A program made the translations under genes and the position numbers. The notes beneath the pieces were generated by a model. It saw nothing but the letters and a program-made list of their open reading frames with translations. It was not told where the DNA came from and made no database searches. From Daldinia sp. FL1419 (Eukaryota > Ascomycota > Sordariomycetes > Xylariales > Hypoxylaceae): a stretch of DNA of 15,650 bases. The stretch covers positions 1-15,650 of the forward strand of contig MU623703.1 in the NCBI GenBank assembly GCA_025201765.1, read 5' to 3'. Shown in pieces: positions 9,413 to 15,650 of this stretch (position 1 is the first letter of the stretch; each line of letters begins with the position of its first letter).

Positions 9413-10850
9413 TAAAAAATAATAACTTTTAAAAAAAAAAATTAATAATAAAATTTTTCTTAAAAAATAATTTTAATATTTATAAATTAATATTTATATA
9501 TTTATATATTTATACATTTATTATAAAATATAAAAAAAATATTAACAATTTATTTATCCCTACTCTTCCTCTCCTACCATATTCATTTTAAAAAAATTAA
9601 AAATAAAAATCATTTCCAATTTATTATTATTAAAATTATTTATAAGATTATATTAGATAAAAAATCCAATTCTTTACTTATCTTCACCAATCTTTCACTT
9701 TTTGAAATAAGATACTAATAATTAAAACTTTTACTTAATAATAAGGTTAGGAAAAGGTGAATTAATATTAGAACTTTTTATAAAACCTCTATCACCATTA
9801 TCCACCAAATTATTTTTAAAATAATTTTATTTAATTTTAAATAAAATGGATAGTTTATAATTAATATTAATTTAACTTGTAAATTTACATTTTTGATAAT
9901 TAAAGATATTTTATAATTCAATTATTAATTTTAGGGGGGGGGTAACACCATCTAATAAAAAGAATATAATTATAACCTTATCCTTTTTAAATTTATAATA
10001 TTAAAAAAAATTATAAATTAATAATAATAAATTAAAATTTATATAAAAGATTAAGTAATTTTAATCACCATCATTTATACTTTGAAGAATTTATTTAATT
10101 AGCACTATTATCCAAAAAAATATATTTGGAAAAAATTTATATAATTTAAAGACTGTACTACGTAAGCATAATTCAAAAACTTTGAAAGTGATAAGGTCTT
10201 AAACGAAATAATATTTATATTATAAATCCCCTTTTTTAGATATAAAATTTTTATAATTGAAACAAATAAGATTATTCACTAAAACTTTAAAAAATTTGTA
10301 AGATTTTATTTATGTATAAATTTGATATTTTTTATTAGGTTTCAATGGGAAATTGATATAAAATGGAATTATATTTTTAAAATTATAGGTATATTAAAAG
10401 AATATTTTAAAAATATAAATAAAAATAATATACCAAAAATATAAAAACTAATTTTAATATTAAAAATTTAAAACTTTCTAATTAATATTAATCAAATCTT
10501 TAAAATAATTATCAACCCTAAAGATATAATAAAAAAAACAAATAATAAACATTTTATATTAAACTACAAAATTATATTATTTTCTATAATAATAATTTTT
10601 TCTAATAATATAATTATAAAAGGTACTTAACAACTCCTATAGCTATCCTATTTATATCAATTGAAAACAAAAACAAATTTACTACCCTTACCCATTTTTA
10701 ATTACAGATTATCAAGATCCTTAATTTTAAAAATACAATTTCAAATTTTTATTAATGATTAACATTAATTTTTAAAGATATAAAAAAAAAAACATCAATT
10801 ATAAACTTACACAATTAATTTCTAGCGTATTTTATTAAATATTTTATGCC
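9413..10850. other. Unassigned AT-rich DNA upstream of the Helitron frame
   Basis: I recognise no coding remnant. Visible landmarks are a G9 run at 9934-9942, followed directly by GGTAACACCATCTAATAAAA, a partial relative of the Helitron N-terminal repeat; a less AT-rich patch at about 10150-10220 (ACTGTACTACGTAAGCATAA); and another at about 10620-10720 rich in C. The 5' end of the Helitron should lie in this stretch, but I could not define it. Confidence 0.55.
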
Positions 10851-11600
10851 ATAAATCAAAATTAATAATAAAAATTAAATTTAAAATTGAAATAAAAATT
10901 AATAAAAATTAATAAACATTACAAATCTATATTATAAATAAGTTCATAAATAATTTTTAAAGATTTACAAAACCATCCACTAATATACTATCTCATAATT
11001 TCCTATATTATAATATAAAGTAAATAAATTAAACAAAATTAATAAAAACTAATAAAAATTATAAGTCTGTGTTGTAAATAAAATCATAAACAACATTTAA
11101 AAATTTACAAAATTATTTATTAATATATTGTCTTACAATTTCCTGTACTATAATATAAGATAAATAAATTAAACAAAATTAATAAAAATTAATAAAAATT
11201 ATAAATCTATATTATAAATAAAATCATAAATAATGTTTAAAAACTTACAAAATTATTTACTAATATACTATCTCACAATTTCCTGTACTATATTATAAAA
11301 TAAATAAATAATAAAAATCAATCCTAATTAATTTTAAAATTGAGTAAAATTGGTAAAAACTAATAAAAATTATAAATTTATATTATAAATAAGGTTATAA
11401 ACAACATTTAAAAACTTACAAAATTATTTATTAATATACTATCTTACAATTTCCCATACTATAATATAAAATAAATAAATAATAAAAATTAATTTTAATT
11501 GATGTTAAAATTAAATAAAATTAATAAATATTTAATATTATAAATAATTAGGCAACCTTATAAAAGTACAGAAACTCTTATAATTCCCCATACTATAAAA
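10850..11600. repeat. Tandem array, 140-171 bp period, about five copies
   Basis: The anchor TCTATATTATAAATAA (and variants) falls at 10926, 11066, 11206 and 11377, with a degenerate copy near 11530. A second anchor, TTTCCTGTACTATAATAT (with CCTATATT and CCCATACT variants), has its TCC at 11001, 11141, 11281, 11452 and about 11585. The first three intervals are exactly 140 bp; later ones are 171 and about 133-154 because of small insertions. The period is not a multiple of three, all frames are stopped, and the units share no obvious sequence with the 149-bp satellite. The plus strand here keeps C and has lost most G. Confidence 0.88.
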
Positions 11601-11880
11601 ATTAATAATTAATAATACATATTAATCCTAATTAAACAATTTTTAAAAAAATTTATTAATATAAATTTTTATTCAATAATATAATACCCAAACTTAAAAA
11701 TATAAAAAATTTCACACTACAAAAAGCTACAAACGCACACACGAAATACATTAAAATTTAAAACTATTTTAATTTACTATATTAATTCAAAACTTACTTA
11801 AAAACATTAATAATTAATATCATTTAAAAATTAACTAAATTCATAATTTTTTAAGATAATTTACATATATTTTTAATTGG
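11600..11880. other. AT-rich spacer between tandem array and copia remnant
   Basis: No gene is visible. If the copia element were complete, its RNase H region and 3' LTR would lie around here on the minus strand, but I cannot recognise RNase H motifs or an LTR. A small patch at 11715-11750 (GCTACAAACGCACACACGAA) is less bleached than its surroundings. Confidence 0.5.
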
Positions 11881-11995
11881 AAATAGTTATATAGCAGCAG
11901 AAAACGTCCAAAATTACGGGGAACTTCTTTGAGAACTAATTAGTCAGTTAGGATTGTAACACAACTAATGAAATAAGAAAGACATAGATATTATA
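11881..11995. other. Low-mutation island of higher GC
   Basis: The 120 bases 11881-12000 contain about 34 G+C (28 %), several times more than either neighbour. It contains AGCAGCAGAAAACGTCC, TTACGGGGAACTTC and GAACTAATTAGTCAGTTAGG, with CpG and CpA sites still present. It lies at the 3' limit of the recognisable copia frame. The frame stays open for a while on the minus strand (reading ...EVPRNFGRFLLLY...), but I cannot match it to copia. It may be a short insertion, an LTR edge or part of pol that escaped mutation. Confidence 0.6.
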
Positions 11996-13740
11996 TTTAA
12001 TTTTAAATTATTTTAATTTTAAAGAACCATTATAATTTATTACTTTTAATTAATTTATATTATTTTTTAAATTTGAAAATAATTAATTTAACCTTTAACT
12101 TAACTTTTTTTTAATATATTATAATAATATTATTTATATATATAAAAAGGAAGATTTTATTTTTAATAAATATATATAACTTTTAAAATATTAAAATAAA
12201 ATTAAATTCTTTTAAAGTTTATAAGAGTTCTTATTATTAAAAGAAAGGTGATTTTTAGAGATTGTAGAGTGTTTTAATAATATAAAATATCTTTTTTAAT
12301 TATTAATATTTTTAAAACATATATATAAATATGTTTTTTTTAAATTTTATATTTATAAATATATTTATTATATTATATTATATAAATTTAAAATTATATT
12401 TAATTATTATTATTATTAATATTTAAAAAAACCTTTTAATAAATATAGAAGTATAGATTTTTTTATTATTAATTACTTATTAATCTCTTTTTACTATCAA
12501 ATATATCTTATACCATTAAAAAAAATTATATTTATTAATTTTGTAAATATAAATCTATATATATTTAAGTATTTATTTATTTTTATATCAATTATTTAAT
12601 TATAATATAATTTTTTAAGTATATATATTGGTATAATTTTTAAAATGGATTTGTTTAATTTTTTGGAATATTTTATATAATGGATAATTTTAAATATCCA
12701 AATATTATTTTAAAAATTTTAATAGATTTTTTCTATATATTTTTTTATGTTCATTAATTTTTATTAAGAATATTTAAATAAAATTACTTAAATTTTTTTT
12801 ATTATATTAAAAGAATTAATAGGTGAATTTTAATATTTTTATTTTATTAATTATATATCTTTTATACATACTAATCCTATTTATTAAAGAACCAATATAC
12901 AATATTACTTTTTATAACATATAATATTTATTATTAAAAATAATATAAAAAATTATTAATATTTTAATATAAATAATAAGTAAAGTTATTAATAAAAAAT
13001 TATTTAAAAAGAATAATAGATAAAAATATACTTTTATATAAGGATAATTAATTTTTATAATAAAGGTTTCTTCCCTTTTATTTAATAACCTACCTAATTC
13101 TATTAGTTCATCAATTATATCCAATATATCCATATCTTTAATTTATTTTAAAAGATTTATTTAAACATTATTATATACATTTACTCCTTTTTTAAATTAA
13201 GAATTTTAAATAGATTTTAATAGGTTATTATATTAATTTATTTTATAGGTTACCAATTTATCTTTAAATTTATTTTATAATTTTTAAAAATTATTATTAA
13301 AAACCTTATTTTCCTTAAATATAACATCCTTTAATTCCATTATTTTATTAATATGTAAATTTTAAATTCTATATATATTTATGGATATATAATTTATTAA
13401 GAAATTTATTTATATTTTAAAATTAAACTTTTTTAATTTATTTAACTTTTTAAATATTATTATTATTATAATATAGATTTTACAATTATATACCCAAAAA
13501 TGATTTTATTAAGGTTTTTAATTATAAATTATAAAATTATTATTTATATTAATATATATATAAAATTAATCATATAATATTTATTAATTTACTTTATATT
13601 ATAATATTTAATTATATAAATATATTATTATTTTATAAATTTTAAGTTATAAAGAATAAGGTAATTTTAAATGTACCTTTATAATTTTTACTTTATCTTT
13701 AATTACACCCCCTAAATATTTAATAATACTATTTTAAATT
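11950..13740 (-). pseudogene. Ty1/copia pol fossil: integrase C-terminal part and reverse transcriptase
   Basis: One minus-strand frame, again without net frameshift, carries the copia order integrase then reverse transcriptase. An integrase C-terminal region (FWVYNCKIYI near 13470-13500, INYISINIYRI near 13360-13430) is followed by ELKDVIFKENKVF at 13299-13340, the SRDVxFDE-type box that ends copia integrase. A linker follows, including the open stretch 12912-13133. Then come reverse transcriptase motifs: IVKRD at 12483-12497 (family VRGD), FIQYNIINIF near 12355-12385 (family QxDVxxAF), IIKTLYNL near 12250-12275 (family KALYGLxxSP) and YINN at 12129-12140, which is YVDD after three G>A changes, then KL*WFFKIKII near 12005-12040. 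Gag, protease, the integrase N-terminal half and RNase H are not seen. The enzyme would have copied element RNA to DNA; it is dead. Confidence 0.87.
12912..13133 (-). pseudogene. Open stretch inside the copia linker, not a separate gene
   Basis: This 73-codon open frame begins MDILDIIDELIELGRLL and ends in a hydrophobic AT-driven tail. It is in the same frame as the copia integrase box upstream (13299-13340) and the reverse transcriptase motifs downstream (12483-12497), so it is a stop-free piece of the degraded polyprotein between those domains. The internal ATG has no independent support. The apparent hydrophobic region follows from TTT/ATT/TTA-rich codons and should not be read as a membrane protein. 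Confidence 0.8.
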
Positions 13741-13870
13741 TATATATAAATTATTAAGGGTTTAATTTTCATATATAAACTTTTTAAATATATATAAATT
13801 ATTAACTTTTTTTTAATAATTTTTTAATTAAATTCCTAAATTTTTAAAATAATATTAGTTTTTTTGGATT

Positions 13871-13885
13871 GGTCACTTCGTGATC
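13871..13885 (+). repeat. Third TTC-loop hairpin, at the satellite/transposon junction
   Basis: GGTCACTTCGTGATC folds as GGTCAC / TTC / GTGATC, six base pairs with one G-T pair. It shares the CTTCG loop and closing design with the copies at 467-481 and 2715-2729 but not their stem sequence. It sits between the end of the recognisable copia sequence and the right satellite array, and again is a GC-rich spot in AT-rich DNA. Confidence 0.6.
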
Positions 13886-13887
13886 AG

Positions 13888-15650
13888 TTTGATTTTCAAG
13901 ACCATATATTATTAAATTAGAATAATATAATTACATAATTAAAACTACCTTGTAAAACCTTATTAACCTCCATAGAACCAACCCTTTTAAGGTCTCTATA
14001 GGCTTTTTGGAATATAAATAGGCTTCCAAAAGTTATTTTTTTATTTAATCAATTTAAACTCATTATAGTTCTGTAAGGATCACCTTCATAAAACTTTATA
14101 CGAATATATTAAATCGGGGTTTATAAAATACCTCCTTTTAAGATTTACATATAATCTTTTAAATATAAATAACCTTTTAAAAATTGTTTTTTTACTTGAT
14201 TAGTTAAAATTTTTCATAATTTTATTTAATTCTTTTAAAATTATTTTTATAAAGCTTTATATAAATAATATATATTTTTTTTATTTATAATCTTTAATAT
14301 ATATTATTATTATTAAATAATTATATATATCTATCTTTTTATCCAATTATTTTAATACCCTTTTCAAAATATAATCATTTTATATCCTCAAATTCATACA
14401 ATCCCTAATTTATTATAGGTTAGTTAAAATATAAGGTATATGTTACAAGAATTATTACAACTCTTATTCAATTATAATTTTTATTAAATAACATTAACCT
14501 TAAATTGGAATTCTTATTCAATATATAAGTTTTTAAAAGTTAATTCTTACTTAATTAAATTAAATTTTTATATATTAAATTGGGATAATATAATGATATA
14601 ATTGAAGTTAGGTACCTTATTAATTTTTATAAAACTAACCTTTTTAAGTTTTTATAGGTTTTTTTGGATATAAATAAGCTTTTAAAAATTATTTTATTAT
14701 TTAATTAGATTAAATTTGTCAGGATTATCGTACTCTCTTCAAAATTTTTACAATAATTTATGAATTTATTTTTATAATTACCTTTATTAATTCTTCTATT
14801 TAATCATTTTAATACCTTCCTTAGGATATAATTATTTTATATATTTTATTTTATTAAAGCCTATTAGTTTTTCAGAAATAATACCTCCAAAAGTTTTTAT
14901 AAACTTTTTTTAAATATATATATAAATCTTTAAAAATTAATTCTTATTTAATTAAATTAATTTCTTTAATTTCTACCTTTTATATAAATTTTTATAATAA
15001 TTTATTATTTTTTTCTTTTATTAAATATATATTTATTTTATTTTTTAAATATTAGTTATTATTATTAATAATTACATTTATTAATTTTTTTATTTAATTA
15101 TTTTAATATGTTTTTTAGGATATAATTATTATATATCTTTTATTTTATTTAATCTTTTAATTTGTTATGGGGTAGTTAAAGTGTTATTAAAGTTCTTATT
15201 TAATATATAAATCTTTAAAAGTTAATTATTATTTAATTAAATTAAATTTTTTATTATAATAAATTAGGATAATATAATTATATAATTGAAGTTATTTTGT
15301 AAGATTTTATTAATCTTTATGGAATAAATCTTTTTAAAATTTCCATAAGTTTTTTGAATATATATATACCTTTAAAAGTTATTTTTTTTATTTGATTAAA
15401 TTAAGTTTAATAAAATTATTATTTTTTCTTATAATTTTTATAATAATTAATAAATTTGTTTTCTTATTAAATATTATTTTTTAAACATTAATAATTATCT
15501 TTATTAATTAATCTTTTATTTAATTATTTAAATATTTTCTTTAAAATATAATTATTTTATATTTAAAAAATTATTAAAATTTTTATTTAATTATAATTTT
15601 TATTTAATAATATTAACTTTAAATTAAAGTTTTTATTTAATATATAAACC
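13888..15650 (+). repeat. Right satellite array, heavily C>T/G>A mutated
   Basis: The left satellite modules recur here in the same order and orientation, bleached by transitions. The header recurs near 13922, 14585 and 15269 (spacings 663 and 684). For example, CCATGGAGCCAACCC reads CCATAGAACCAACCC at about 13970, and CCACAGGCTTTTTG reads CTATAGGCTTTTTG. The CATAGAGCTTCGTACGA box reads CATAAAACTTTATACGA near 14087. The TGATCAGCTCAAG box reads TAATCAATTTAAA near 14045 and TGATTAGTTAAAA near 14197. CTCTTATTCAATTA is retained at about 14460. Another module shared only within this array (TTTAATTATTTTAATA, then GGATATAATTATTTTATAT) recurs near 14340, 14800, 15100 and 15530. The array runs off the window end. 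No genes are seen. Confidence 0.9.

Noticed and set aside
2500..13870. Mitochondrial or other organelle genome because of extreme AT content
   Set aside because: It carries nuclear-type transposons (Helitron, copia) destroyed by C>T/G>A changes, has no respiratory genes, rRNA or tRNA, and is flanked by a higher-GC satellite.

Overview
This window looks like a heterochromatic, AT-rich stretch of a nuclear genome. The most likely source is a filamentous ascomycete (Pezizomycotina) with repeat-induced point mutation (RIP) or a similar C-to-T process. I see no intact protein-coding gene, rRNA or tRNA. The assignment rests on three observations. Two transposon polyproteins can still be read, but are riddled with stops and substitutions explainable as C>T or G>A. 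One satellite family occurs in an unmutated form at one end and a C>T/G>A-bleached form at the other. TTAGGG-type motifs are embedded in that satellite. A non-ascomycete fungus with heavy cytosine deamination cannot be excluded.

Layout. 1-130: AT-rich lead-in with a T11-A8-G8 run. 131-2506: a well-preserved satellite of about 33-50 % GC (two lines counted), with 16 units anchored on TCTGATCAGCTC and a modal period of 149 bp. 2570-2680: a short TTATCA array. 2690-4579: featureless AT-rich DNA. 4580-9412 (minus): a fossil Helitron transposase (RepHel), still readable as one frame of 1,611 codons with no net frameshift from a Cys-rich N-terminus to the C-terminal end of the PIF1-type helicase. 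9413-10850: unassigned AT-rich DNA. 10850-11600: a tandem array with a period of 140-171 bp. About 11950-13740 (minus): a Ty1/copia pol fossil (integrase C-terminal part, then reverse transcriptase), truncated at both ends. 13888-15650: heavily mutated copies of the same satellite as at 131-2506, in the same orientation, with a higher-order spacing of about 660-685 bp.

Functionally the window is a transposon graveyard between two arrays of one satellite. Both mobile elements lie on the minus strand and were silenced by transitions, not by insertions or deletions. Hallmark residues were hit directly: the HUH pair of the Helitron Rep domain now reads H-I-Y, and the copia YVDD box reads YINN. 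The mutations run in strand-coherent blocks: for hundreds of bases the plus strand keeps C and has lost G, then the pattern switches. The left satellite has escaped most of this mutation, which makes the contrast between the two arrays the most informative feature of the window.
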